The notes beneath the pieces are model-generated. The model ran no database searches and had not been told where the DNA came from. It saw only the letters and a program-made list of their open reading frames with translations. Shown here piece after piece: positions 45,209 to 57,399 of a stretch of 64,000 nucleotides of DNA (positions are counted from its first letter, which is position 1; each line of letters starts with the position of its first letter). The DNA comes from JADKCZ01 sp963786945 (lineage in GTDB: Bacteria; Myxococcota; Myxococcia; Myxococcales; Anaeromyxobacteraceae), in assembly GCA_963786945.1 (NCBI GenBank), contig CAWBAO010000006.1:565075-629074 (forward strand), in the 5' to 3' direction. The position numbers and the translations under genes were made by a program.

Positions 45209-46778
45209 TCAGCGCCTCGAGAACCTCGCCTCGGTCCCGCTCCCCTCCGACCGGGCCCGGCCGCTGGCCGCGAGGTGCTCGAGCAGCAGGAAGACCGCCT
45301 CCACCTCGCCGGGGGCGCCGGCCGCCGCGGCGATGGCGGTGGCCTGGCGCGGCTCGGCGCCGAGCGCCGCCAGCACCTTCCCCTGCAGCGCCAGCAGCGC
45401 CGCGGCCGCCTTCTTGCCGGCCTCGACCCCGGGCTGGTGGTAGGCGTTGACCCCGACCAGCGAGGCGTACAGCCCCACCGCCCGCTCGAACAGCGCGATG
45501 AGCGCCCCCACGGTGCGCGCGTCGACGCGGCCCACGGTGAGCGTCAGCGACGGCCGCCCGTTCTCGTGCAGGGCGGCGCGGGTCCCGAGCAGCAGGCCGT
45601 GCAGGTAGTCGCCGGCGGTGACCCCCGGCTCCACCTCGAGCGGCTCGCCGCCCGGCTCCAGCACCCGGACGAAGGCGGCGAAGAAGTCGGGGAGGCCGTC
45701 GCGCAGCTGCTGCACGTAGGCGTGCTGGTCGGTGGAGCCCTTGTTGCCGTAGACGGTCAGCCCCTGCTCGACCCGGTGGCCCTCGAGGTCGAGCCGCTTG
45801 CCGAGCGACTCCATGATCAGCTGCTGCAGGTAGCGGGAGAGCAGCAGCAGCGAGTCCTTGTAGGGCAGGACCACCATGGCCTTGTCGCCCACGCCGCCGG
45901 TGGCGTGGTACCAGCACAGCGCCAGCAGCGCCGCCGGGTTGGCCAGGGCGTCGGCGACCCGGGTGGCCTCGTCCATGGCGGCGGCGCCGGCCAGCAGGCC
46001 GTCCACGTCGAGCCCCTGCAGGGCGGCGGGGAGGAGCCCCACCGCCGAGAGCTCGCTGGTCCGGCCGCCGACCCAGTCCCACATGGGGAAGCGGGCCAGC
46101 CAGCCGGCGGCCTCGGCGCGGCGGTCGAGCGCCGAGCCGACCTGGGTGATGGCCACGGCGTGGCGGGGGAAGGCGAGGCCGGCGCGGGCGAAGGCGGCCT
46201 CCACCGCCAGCATGCCGTTGCGGGTCTCGGGCGTCCCGCCGCTCTTGGAGGTGACCACCACCAGGGTCTCGGCGAGGCGCGGGCCCGAGCCGCGCCAGCA
46301 CCCGCGCGAAGCCGTCGGGATCGGTGTTGTCGAGGAACCCGGGCACCAGCCGGTCGCGCCCCGGCCCACCCAGCGCATCGGCCACGAACATGGGGCCGAG
46401 CGCCGAGCCGCCGATGCCGACGCAGAGCAGCCGCGTGAACCGCGGCGCCCGCTCCGGCCTCACCCGGCCGGCGTGGACGTCGGCGGCGAAGCGCTTCACG
46501 CCGGCCAGCGCCACCTCGATGGCCTGGCGCAGCTCGGGGCGCGGGGCCCGGGCCGGGGCCCGGAGCCAGTAGTGGCCCACCATCCGCTGCTCGTCGGGGT
46601 TGGCGATGGCGCCCCCCTCGAGCGCCGCCATGGCGGCGAAGGCCTGCTGGAGCGGCCCGGCCAGCCGGGCCAGGAAGGGCTCGTCCAGCCCCATCAGGCT
46701 GGCGTCGAGCGAGAAGCCGAGCGCGGGCAGGTCGCAGCGGAAGCGGCGGAAGCGATCCCAGGGTTCGGAGCCGGTCAT
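45209..46778 (-). CDS. pgi: Glucose-6-phosphate isomerase, one frameshift
   Basis: Pgi interconverts glucose-6-phosphate and fructose-6-phosphate. The N-terminal part (from 46778) runs through LLCVGIGGSALGPMFVADAL and FLDNTDPDGFARVLARLGP. It then breaks at about 46281-46286, where one surplus base in GGGCCC shifts the frame. The second part resumes with ETLVVVTSKSGGTPETRNGM and FPMWDWVGGRTSELSAVGLL. It continues GLTVYGNKGSTDQHAYVQQL, where the catalytic glutamate loop is expected, and GVNAYHQPGVEAGKKAA near the C-terminus. Corrected length is about 522 residues, normal. The enzyme is central to glycolysis, so the shift is probably a sequence error. Confidence 0.9.
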
Positions 46779-46787
46779 GGCCGGAGT

Positions 46788-48025
46788 CTAGGTCCTCACC
46801 CAGGCCGCGGCGAAGAACCCGTCGGTGCCGTGGCGGTGGGGGAGGGTGCGCAGGAAGGCGTCCGGTCCCAGCACCGCGGCCGGCGCCGCCGGAGGGACCC
46901 GGCGCCACCCCGGCTCGGCGGCCTCGAAGGCCAGCGCCACCGCCTCGTTCTCCTCGCGGCGGAAGGTGCAGGTGGCGTAGACCAGCCGACCGCCCGGCCG
47001 CACGCTCCTGGCCGCGGCGCGCAGCAGCGAGAGCTGGAGCGGCGGCAGCCCGGCGAAGGCGGCCGGGTCGATCCGCCAGCGCAGGTCGGGGCCACGGCGC
47101 AGCGGCCCCAGCTCGGAGCAGGGGGCGTCGACCAGCGCCCCGTCCACCCGGAGCGAGGCCGGCGGGCTGGCCCCGAGCCGCTCCACGATGCCGCCGGCGC
47201 CGGCCCGGGCCGCCCGCGCCGCGAGCCGCCGCAGCCGCTCCTCGTCGGCGTCGCAGGCCAGCACCCGCCCGGCCGGCCCCACCGCGGCGGCCAGCGCCAG
47301 CGCCTTGCCGCCCGCCCCGGCGCAGGCATCGAGCACCCGGTCCCCCGGGCCGGCGCCCAGGGCCAGCGCCAGCAGCTGGCTCCCCTCGTCCTGCACCTCG
47401 CAGCGGCCGTCGCGCCAGGGCTCGAGGCCGCGGACGTTGGCGCGCGGCGAGGTGACCACCAGCCCGTCGGGGGCCAGCGCCGAGGGGCGGGTGGCCACCC
47501 CCTCGGCGGCCAGCGCGGCCGCCAGCGCCGCGGCATCGCCGCGCAGCCGGTTGGCCCGCAGCGCCACCGGGCCGGGCCGGTTGAGCGCGTCGGCCAGCGC
47601 CCCGGCCTCGGCGCCGGCGGCGCGGACCAGCTCCGCCGCCAGCCAGTCGGGGAGCGAGGCCCGGTCGGCCAGCCGGGCCGGCGCGGGGAGGGGCGGCGGC
47701 AGGGCCGAGGGCGGGAGGCCGGCCAGCTCGGCGGCGTCGCCGCGGCCGGCCAGGTCGCGCAGCAGCAGCCCGAGCAGGACCCGGGGCGAGCCGGGCGCGC
47801 CGCCGAGGGCGTGGCGCAGCCGCCGGCGCCAGAGCCCGACCCCGAAGACCGCCTCGGCGCAGGCCGCCCGCCCGCGGGCGTCGAGGCCGCGGTGGTCGCG
47901 CAGGAAGCGGTCGAGGCGCCGCTCGGCGGCGTCGCCGGCGAGGACCCCGGCCAGCACCGGCTCCAGCTCGGGGGCCAGGCCGGCCAGGGCCTCGAAGGGC
48001 ACCTCGCGCAGCCGGGCTTCCGGCG

Positions 48026-48029
<4 letters not shown>
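46788..48029 (-). CDS. RsmB/NOL1-family rRNA cytosine methyltransferase
   Basis: A 413-residue m5C methyltransferase. An NusB-like helical N-terminal part contains RRLDRFLRDHRGLDARGRAA. The SAM-binding motif VLDACAGAGGKALALAAAVG is at about residue 245. VDGALVDAPCSELGPLRRGP carries the PCS motif cysteine and LVYATCTFRREENEAVALAF the TC motif cysteine; the two cysteines are the catalytic pair of this family. The fold and length fit RsmB (16S C967), although RsmF or archaeal-like relatives cannot be excluded. The start overlaps the histidine-kinase gene stop. Confidence 0.88.
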
Positions 48030-49663
<1,634 letters not shown>

Positions 49664-49737
49664 GGGGGCAGTCTAGCAGGTGGCCGGGCCCTGACGTGGA
49701 CGTACCCGGGAGCCCGCCAGGGGGCTAGCATGGCCGG

Positions 49738-50217
49738 GTGTCCACCCTGCTCTACGTCCTCGGCGTGCTGGCCCTGCTGGCCGGCCTGGCCGGCGTGGTG
49801 GTGCCGGTGCTGCCCGGGGCGGTGGCGCTCTGGGGCGGGGTCTGGCTCATCGCCTGGGCCGGCGCCTTCCAGCTGGTCGGCGCGCCGACCATCGCCGTCA
49901 CCGGGGTGCTGGCGCTGCTGATGCTGGCGGCCGACTGGGCGGCCACGGCGCTGGGCGCCCGCTCCTTCGGCGCGTCGCGCTGGGCGGTGCTGGGGTCCAC
50001 CCTCGGCCTGCTGGTCGGCCTCTTCCTCGGGCCGGTGGGCATCGTGCTCGGGCCGGTGGCCGGCGCCGTGGCGCTGGAGCTCTGGAAGGACCCCGACCTG
50101 GAGAAGGCGCTCAAGGCCGGCGTGGGGACGCTGGTCGGCTTCCTGGCCGGGAGCGTCGTCAAGGTGATGCTGGCCTTCCTGCTGCTGGGCTCGCTCCTCG
50201 TCGGCCTGCTGGTCTAG
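49738..50217 (+). CDS. DUF456 membrane protein
   Basis: A 159-residue membrane protein made of about four to five hydrophobic segments with a Gly-rich central part (ALGARSFGASRWAVLGSTLG, then LGPVGIVLGPVAGAVALELW). This is the pattern of DUF456 proteins, small inner-membrane proteins of unknown function. GTG start at 49738. It is divergent from the histidine kinase and only eight bases upstream of the EamA transporter. Confidence 0.75.
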   Translation: MSTLLYVLGVLALLAGLAGVVVPVLPGAVALWGGVWLIAWAGAFQLVGAPTIAVTGVLALLMLAADWAATALGARSFGASRWAVLGSTLGLLVGLFLGPVGIVLGPVAGAVALELWKDPDLEKALKAGVGTLVGFLAGSVVKVMLAFLLLGSLLVGLLV

Positions 50218-50225
50218 GGGATCCC

Positions 50226-51137
50226 CTGTCGCCCCGCGTCCTGCTCGTCTACGTCGGCATCTGCGTCCTCTGGGGCTCCACCTGGCTGGCCGCCAAGCTG
50301 GGGCTCGAGGACCTGCCGCCGCTGCGCCTGGTGGCGGCGCGGATGGCGCTCTCCACGCTGCTGCTGGCGCCGCTGGCGCTGCGCGGCGGCGTGCTCCGGC
50401 TGCCGGCGCGCGAGGTGCGCTGGGTGCTCTTCATCGGGCTGCTGCAGGTGACCGTCCCCTACGCGCTCATGTTCGCCGGCCAGGCCATGGTGCCGTCGTC
50501 GCTGGCGGCGGTGCTGTTCTGCACCTTCCCGGTCTGGCTGCTGCTGCTGGGGCAGTGGCTGGTGCCCGGCGAGCGGCTCACCGGCCGCACCCTGGCCCTG
50601 GCGCTGGTGGGGCTGGCCGGCGTGGCGGTGCTCCAGGCCGGCGCCCGGGCGACCGACGCCGGCGGCGGGCGGCCCGGGCTGGGGGCGCTGCTCATCACCG
50701 CGGGGGCCCTCTCCTGCGCCCTGGCCAACGCCCTGGTGCGGCGGCGCGGCCGGACCCCCACGCCGGTGGTGATGACCTTCGTGCAGACCCTGGGGGCGAC
50801 CGTGGTGCTGGCCCTGGCGGCGGCGACGCTGGAGGGCGGCCTGCCCGGCGCCTGGACGCCCCGGGCCGTCGGCGCCATCGGCTACCTGGCCGTGGGCGGG
50901 ACGGTGCTCACCTACCTCGGGCTCTACTGGCTCCTGCCCCGCATCTCGCTGGTGGCGGTCGGCAGCATCCCGCTGGTCGACACCACGGTGGCCATGGCGC
51001 TGGGCACCCTGGTGGCCGGCGAGCGGCTCACCGCGTCCATGCTGGCGGGCGCCGCGCTGGTGCTCACGGCCACGGCCCTCTCCGTCGCCAGGCCGGCCAG
51101 GCCCGGGGGCATGGCCCGGGCCGCCCGGCTGCGGTAG
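50226..51137 (+). CDS. EamA/DMT-family transporter, apparent CTG start
   Basis: A roughly 303-residue drug/metabolite transporter with two EamA repeats, about ten membrane helices. Repeat 1 begins LVYVGICVLWGSTWLAAKLG; repeat 2 starts near GALLITAGALSCALANALVR. SIPLVDTTVAMALGTLVAGE and a Leu/Ala-rich end complete the fold. The family's first helix lies upstream of the first ATG (50331), and no ATG, GTG or TTG precedes it in frame. CTG at 50226, five bases after AGGGG (50216-50220), gives a normal N-terminus, SPRVLLVYVG. A start-codon sequencing error is the alternative. The exported solute is unknown. Confidence 0.78.
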   Translation: MSPRVLLVYVGICVLWGSTWLAAKLGLEDLPPLRLVAARMALSTLLLAPLALRGGVLRLPAREVRWVLFIGLLQVTVPYALMFAGQAMVPSSLAAVLFCTFPVWLLLLGQWLVPGERLTGRTLALALVGLAGVAVLQAGARATDAGGGRPGLGALLITAGALSCALANALVRRRGRTPTPVVMTFVQTLGATVVLALAAATLEGGLPGAWTPRAVGAIGYLAVGGTVLTYLGLYWLLPRISLVAVGSIPLVDTTVAMALGTLVAGERLTASMLAGAALVLTATALSVARPARPGGMARAARLR

Positions 51138-51146
51138 ACCGGGGGC

Positions 51147-51884
51147 GTGAAGCCCTGGGAGACGGTCGAGAAGGCGCTGGCGCCGGACGGCACCGAGATG
51201 GTGCTGGCCCACCGCGACGGCGAGTGGGTGGTGCGCTACGGCGGCAAGGTGCTGATGTCGAGCCGGCAGCACGGCTCGGAGGACGCCCTGGCCGAGCTGG
51301 CGCTGAAGAAGTCGCGCCACCGCCGCGCCGTCCTGGTGGGCGGCCTGGGGCTCGGGTTCACGGCGCGCGCCGCGCTGGAGCGGATCCCCACCGACGCCAA
51401 GGTGGTGGTGGCCGAGCTGACGCCGGCCCTGGTCGACTGGAACCGGCGGCTGGTGGGCAAGCTGGCGGGGCGGCCGCTCGACGACCCGCGCTGCCGGATC
51501 CACGTCGGCGACGTGATGGACCGCATCGCCGAGGCCCGCGGCGCCTACGACGCCATCCTGCTCGACGTCGACAACGGCCCGGGCTCGATGGTGCACGAGG
51601 ACAACCACCGGCTCTACGGCCACCGCGGCATCGCCGCCTGCCGGGCGGCCCTGGCCGAGGGTGGGGTGCTGGCGGTCTGGAGCGCACACCACGACGAGCC
51701 CTACCTGCGGCGGCTGCAGCGCGGGGGCTTCGAGGCCACGGCGCGCGTGGTGCCGGCGCGCGGCCCGGCCGGCGGGCTGAAGCACGTCCTCTTCGTGGCC
51801 GTGAACGCCCCACCGGCCCGGCGCGGCGGCGGGGCGCCCCGGACCCGGGGCGGCCGGGGCGCGAAGATTGATCGCCGACGCTGA
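51147..51884 (+). CDS. Spermidine-synthase-like methyltransferase-fold protein
   Basis: A 245-residue protein with the SpeE-like Rossmann fold. VRYGGKVLMSSRQHGSEDAL covers the N-terminal region. VLVGGLGLGFTARAALER is the nucleotide-binding loop, and VVVAELTPALVDWNRRLVGK and DAILLDVDNGPGSMVHEDNH follow. It lacks the catalytic D(T/S)SDP of true spermidine synthases, having DVDNGPG instead, so it is probably not a polyamine synthase; the reaction is unknown. The C-terminus is Arg/Gly-rich. GTG start at 51147, nine bases after the transporter stop. Confidence 0.78.
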   Translation: MKPWETVEKALAPDGTEMVLAHRDGEWVVRYGGKVLMSSRQHGSEDALAELALKKSRHRRAVLVGGLGLGFTARAALERIPTDAKVVVAELTPALVDWNRRLVGKLAGRPLDDPRCRIHVGDVMDRIAEARGAYDAILLDVDNGPGSMVHEDNHRLYGHRGIAACRAALAEGGVLAVWSAHHDEPYLRRLQRGGFEATARVVPARGPAGGLKHVLFVAVNAPPARRGGGAPRTRGGRGAKIDRRR

Positions 51885-51902
51885 TCGGGTAGGTTTGGCG
51901 TG

Positions 51903-52670
51903 ATGCCCCTGCGCCGGATCCTGCTCAGCGTCCTCGCCGCCGCGGTCCTCCCCGGGCTGGCCGCGGGGGCGGAGCCCGCGGCACCGGCGCCCACCTCGGC
52001 CGTGCCCGACGACGCGCTGCAGCTGGTGGTGATCGTCTCCAGCGGCTGGGACGCCACCGACGCCACCCTGCTGCGCTTCGAGCGGGCCGCCCCCGGGACG
52101 GCGTGGCTGCCGGTCGGGCAGCCGAAGCGCGGCGTGCTGGGGCGCACCGGCATGGCGTGGGGGCGCGGCCTCCACCGCGACGGCCAGGAGGGGGCGGAGA
52201 AGTGGGAAGGGGACGGGGCCACGCCGGCCGGCGTCTTCCGCGTCAGCTCGGCCTTCGGGGCCGCGCCGCGGCAGGTCGACATCCCCTTCGTCGTGGCCCG
52301 GCCCGGGCTGGTCTGCGTCACCGACAAGTCGAGCCGGCACTACAACAAGGTCGTCGACCTGGCCAAGGTGCCCATGCGCTGGGACTCCGACGAGCCGCTG
52401 CTCGGCGTCGACGAGACCTACGAGCTGGCGGTGGTGATCGACCAGAACCCGCCGCCCATCCAGCCCGGGCGGGGCTCCTGCACCTTCATCCACGGCTGGA
52501 AGGGGACGGCCAAGCCGACCAACGGCAGCGTGGCCATCCCGCGCGACGGGGTGGAGGCGCTGGTCCAGTGGCTGGACGCCCAGGCCAGGCCGGTGGCGGT
52601 GGTGCTGCCGTGGCCGGAGTACCTCAGGCGCCAGAAGGCCTGGTCCCTGCCGGTGCTGCAGGCGCCGTAG
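51903..52670 (+). CDS. L,D-transpeptidase-family protein with Cys-to-Ser change
   Basis: A 255-residue exported protein (signal peptide MPLRRILLSVLAAAVLPGLA) of the YkuD-like family, which crosslinks peptidoglycan or attaches ligands to it. LQLVVIVSSGWDATDATLLR, GVLGRTGMAWGRGLH, KWEGDGATPAGVFRVSSAFG, SSRHYNKVVDLAK and GSCTFIHGWKGTAKPTNG follow the family closely. The next residues, where the family has GC (catalytic Cys), read GSVAIP: Ser209, codon AGC at 52527-52529. Cys in GSCTF is not at the usual catalytic site. It may therefore be inactive, or use serine, or carry a one-base sequence error. Confidence 0.85.
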   Translation: MPLRRILLSVLAAAVLPGLAAGAEPAAPAPTSAVPDDALQLVVIVSSGWDATDATLLRFERAAPGTAWLPVGQPKRGVLGRTGMAWGRGLHRDGQEGAEKWEGDGATPAGVFRVSSAFGAAPRQVDIPFVVARPGLVCVTDKSSRHYNKVVDLAKVPMRWDSDEPLLGVDETYELAVVIDQNPPPIQPGRGSCTFIHGWKGTAKPTNGSVAIPRDGVEALVQWLDAQARPVAVVLPWPEYLRRQKAWSLPVLQAP

Positions 52671-52746
52671 CCGGATCCGGGACCGGGCGCACCGCCCCCG
52701 GCCGCGGCTTGACCCGGCGGCGCCGGGCGTGCGAGATCGCGCCCCC

Positions 52747-54381
<1,635 letters not shown>

Positions 54382-54841
54382 GCCGCGGGCGGCGGGCACC
54401 GGACCGCGAGCCTCCGCCGTGCCAGGGAGCTCTCGCCGGCCGCGGCGCAGCGTCGACTCCCCGGTCGCGGCGAGGCCCCGCCGGCCGGGGCGCTCCACGC
54501 GCCTGCGGCGCGCCCTCTCGCCAGGGGCCGTGCAGTGCTGGCGAACGTTCCTGGGGCTGCGAGAGTCGCGCCCGGCCGGCGGGGCCTCGCCTGCGCACGG
54601 GGAGCCTCTCGCCGATGTGGGCTCCATGGTCGAGGCGCCACGGCCCGAGCTGGCTGATGGCCCCGAAGCGCCGGGGCGCGGTCACCCCGAGGGCGAGCCT
54701 CGCAGCCTCACTCCGCCCGACCTCGCGGACACCGCCCTGGCGAGAGGGCGCGCCGCAGGCGCGACGAGCCCGAGGGGGCGACCGCGCTCCGGCGCGAGGA
54801 GGGCCGGCCCCGGCGGCGGTCGGTTGTGAGGCGTCCTGGGG
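54382..54841. other. 460-base non-coding gap with inverted repeats
   Basis: No convincing gene is found; the open frames here are Arg/Gly/Pro-rich shadows. It contains a 29-bp perfect inverted repeat (54498-54526 and 54735-54763) and copies B and C of the dispersed repeat. It separates convergent genes (ABC-F and the M48 peptidase). Confidence 0.65.
54498..54763. repeat. 29-bp perfect inverted repeat flanking 208 bases; repeat copies B and C
   Basis: Bases 54498-54526 are the exact reverse complement of 54735-54763. Each arm carries the block-2 core of the repeat family seen at 45153-45178 (CCCCTGGCGAGA or its complement). The left arm belongs to copy B, which on the minus strand includes block 1 at 54550-54571. 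The right arm belongs to copy C, which continues with block 3 at about 54779-54796. The inner 208 bases hold no open frame of note. It looks like two opposed copies of one element rather than a transposon end pair. Confidence 0.7.
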
Positions 54842-56743
54842 TCACGCCGCCGGCGGCAGCGGCGGGGGCCGGGCCATGGCCAGGGCGTCGGCCACCGCCC
54901 GCAGCACCTCCGATTCACCCGCGGTGATGGCCCCGTCGGCGGCGGCGCAGGCCTCGCAGGCGCGCAGCACCCGGGTGCGCAGCTCGAAGGGCGTCGCCTC
55001 CAGCACCGCCAGCACCTGGTCCAGCCGGTCGAAGCGGAGCTCGGCGATGGCCGGCAGCCGCCACCGGCCGGTGAGGCCGAGGGCGACCACCCCGGTGTCC
55101 AGCGCGGCCTGGGCGGCCGCCTCGCCGTCGGCCCCCACCCGGGCCAGCAGGCCGAGCAGCTCCCGGCACTCCACCGCCACCTGGTCCACGGTGAAGGCCC
55201 GTGGCCGGGCCGGCCGGCCCGCGGTGCCGAGCCGGTCGAGGCGGCGGGCCACCACCCGCAGGTAGACCCACTCGGTCACCGACAGGCGGCCATCGGCCTC
55301 GGCGAGGCGGCGCAGGTCGGCCTGCAGCCGCTCGCGCTGCGGCGCCGAGAGGGCCCCCAGCGCCGGCAGGGCGAGATCCAGCAGCGCCAGCCGCTGGGCC
55401 CGCGCCACCGCCAGCACGTGCGGCGCCAGCCGGAGCACCTCGCTCGCCTCCGGGCCCGGCTCCAGCAGGGCCAGCTGCCGCGCCCGCACCTCGGGGCGGG
55501 CGTCGAGGAGCACCGCGCAGCAGAGGGCGCGGGCGCCGAAGGGCTCCCGGGCGGCGGCCGCCAGCTCGGGCGGCAGCCCGTCGAGGAGCGTGGCCGCGGC
55601 GACGAGGCGGGGTGGGGCCGCCGGCGGCGCGGGCGCGGGGGGCTGGGCGCCACCGGCCAGGGAGGCCATCAGCGGCGGCGGCCCGGGGGCGGGACCGACC
55701 GGGGGGGCCGCCCCGGCGGCGGCCCGGACGAAGGCCGGCAGCGGCGTGGTCTCGCCGAGCGCCAGCAGCCGGCGGATGCGCGACTCCGGGGGCGGGTGGT
55801 CGGCCAGCCAGCTGCGCACCCGCCCGTCGGCGAAGAGCAGGTGGCTGGCGTCGGTGGCCATGGGGCTGGCGACCGAGGAGCCCAGCGTGACGATCTTGCC
55901 GAGGGCGCCGGCCAGCGCCGCCGGGTTGCGCGTGAACTGGGCGGAGGCGGCGTCGGCCAGGTACTCGCGCTGGCGGGCCACCGCGGCCCGGATGAGCCGG
56001 GCGAAGAAGGCCCCCATGGCGCCGGCCGCCAGCACCAGCACGCCGATCAGGGCCAGCTGCCCGCTGCCCCCCTTGCTGCGCCGGCGCGATCCGGAGGAGC
56101 CGGCCTGCATCAGCACCCGGCCCACCAGGGCCAGCGCCGAGAGGCCGCCGGCCAGGGCCAGCAGCCGCAGGTTGAGCCGCATGTCGCCGTTCTGCACGTG
56201 CGACAGCTCGTGGCCGACCACCCCCTGCAGCTCGTCGCGGGTGAGCTGGGTGAGGCAGCCCTGCGTCACCGCCACCACCGCCCGGTCGGGGGCGAAGCCG
56301 GCGGCGAAGGCGTTGATGCCGGGATCGCCGCGCAGCACGTAGAGGGTCGGCACCGGCAGGCCGGCGGCGATGGCCATCTCCTCGACCACGTTGCGCAGCC
56401 GCTGGTCCTCCTCGGCCACCGGCTGCAGGGCGATGGGCTCGCCGCCCAGCGCGCGCGCCAGCCCCTCGCCCCCGCCGCGGGCCAGCGACCAGGCGTGGTA
56501 GAGCGTGCCGCCGCCCACCACCAGGGCGGTGAGGAGCAGCACGCCGGCGAAGAGCTCGGGCCACCAGAAGGGCTGGACCTCGAAGGAGGAGTCGAGCCCG
56601 GACAGCCCCAGCCGCACCGCCAGGTAGACGGCCACGGCCACGCCCGGGAGCGCCAGCAGGTAGTAGAGCAGCAGCAGCGCGGTGCGCCGGCGGGCGCTGC
56701 GCTGGGCCTCGAAGAAGTCGAAGGTGGCCCGGGCGACGGCCAT
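54842..56743 (-). CDS. M48-family (HtpX-like) membrane metallopeptidase with TerB-like tail
   Basis: A 633-residue protein. It has N-terminal membrane helices (TALLLLYYLLALPGVAVAVY and LFAGVLLLTALVVGGGTLYH), then NVVEEMAIAAGLPVPTLYVL and NAFAAGFAPDRAVVAVTQG. The zinc motif GVVGHELSHVQNGDMRL (HExxH) follows, with further hydrophobic segments and QREYLADAASAQFTRNPAAL, whose glutamate is the third zinc ligand. The extra 300 residues after about 330 are helical. They end in a TerB-like module (EACAAADGAITAGESEVLRA) absent from HtpX proper. HtpX-type enzymes degrade misfolded membrane proteins. The next gene upstream encodes LemA, a common partner. Confidence 0.88.
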   Translation of the reverse strand: MAVARATFDFFEAQRSARRRTALLLLYYLLALPGVAVAVYLAVRLGLSGLDSSFEVQPFWWPELFAGVLLLTALVVGGGTLYHAWSLARGGGEGLARALGGEPIALQPVAEEDQRLRNVVEEMAIAAGLPVPTLYVLRGDPGINAFAAGFAPDRAVVAVTQGCLTQLTRDELQGVVGHELSHVQNGDMRLNLRLLALAGGLSALALVGRVLMQAGSSGSRRRSKGGSGQLALIGVLVLAAGAMGAFFARLIRAAVARQREYLADAASAQFTRNPAALAGALGKIVTLGSSVASPMATDASHLLFADGRVRSWLADHPPPESRIRRLLALGETTPLPAFVRAAAGAAPPVGPAPGPPPLMASLAGGAQPPAPAPPAAPPRLVAAATLLDGLPPELAAAAREPFGARALCCAVLLDARPEVRARQLALLEPGPEASEVLRLAPHVLAVARAQRLALLDLALPALGALSAPQRERLQADLRRLAEADGRLSVTEWVYLRVVARRLDRLGTAGRPARPRAFTVDQVAVECRELLGLLARVGADGEAAAQAALDTGVVALGLTGRWRLPAIAELRFDRLDQVLAVLEATPFELRTRVLRACEACAAADGAITAGESEVLRAVADALAMARPPPLPPAA

Positions 56744-56758
56744 GGGCGGCGCCGGCCG

Positions 56759-57340
56759 CTAGAAGGCGACCTTGACCGTCTCGCGCTCGGCGGCGGCGGT
56801 GATCTCGAAGGGCGCGGCGGCGGCGAAGGAGCCGGCCAGCAGCATCCCGGGGAAGGTCTCCCGGGCGGTGTTGTAGGCCATGACCGAGTCGTTGAAGGCC
56901 TGGCGCGAGAAGGCGATGCGGTTCTCGGTGGAGGAGAGCTCCTCCATGAGCCGGGTCATGGTGGCGTCGGCCTTGAGGGCCGGGTAGCTCTCCGCCACCG
57001 CCAGCAGGCGGGAGAGGGAGGCGCCCAGCGCCCCCTCGGCGCCGGCCAGCCCCTTCATGGCGGCGGGATCGCCGGGCGAGGCGGCCGCGGTGGCGGTGGC
57101 GCTGACCGCGGCGTTGCGGGCCCGCACCACCGCCTCCAGCGTCTCGCGCTCGTGCTTCAGGTAGCCCTTGGCGGTCTCCACCAGGTTGGGGATCAGGTCG
57201 TGGCGCCGCTTGAGCTGGACGTCGATCTGGCTGAAGGCGTTCTTGCTGGCGTTGCGCAGCCGGACCAGGCCGTTGTAGAGGCCGACCACGAAGACCACCG
57301 CCGCGACCAGCACGGCGACGACGACGAGAAAGCCGATCAC
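56759..57340 (-). CDS. LemA family protein
   Basis: A 193-residue protein with one N-terminal membrane helix (IGFLVVVAVLVAAVVFVVGL) and a helical LemA domain: NGLVRLRNASKNAFSQIDVQ, LKRRHDLIPNLVETAKGYLK, and LMEELSSTENRIAFSRQAFN with YNTARETFPG at the end. The GTG start at 57340 is preceded by CAGGAGG in the correct spacing. LemA proteins form small helical bundles in the periplasm. Their role is unclear, but they often lie beside M48 peptidase genes as here. Confidence 0.92.
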   Translation of the reverse strand: MIGFLVVVAVLVAAVVFVVGLYNGLVRLRNASKNAFSQIDVQLKRRHDLIPNLVETAKGYLKHERETLEAVVRARNAAVSATATAAASPGDPAAMKGLAGAEGALGASLSRLLAVAESYPALKADATMTRLMEELSSTENRIAFSRQAFNDSVMAYNTARETFPGMLLAGSFAAAAPFEITAAAERETVKVAF

Positions 57341-57399
57341 GCAGGACCTCCTGGTGCGAGGCGCTCCGGGGCGCCGGGGTGCGGCGAGGATGCCACGAT

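Noticed and set aside
54419..54829. 136-codon open frame in the 54.4-54.8 kb gap
   Set aside because: Composition is typical of non-coding high-GC frames and it spans the inverted repeats.
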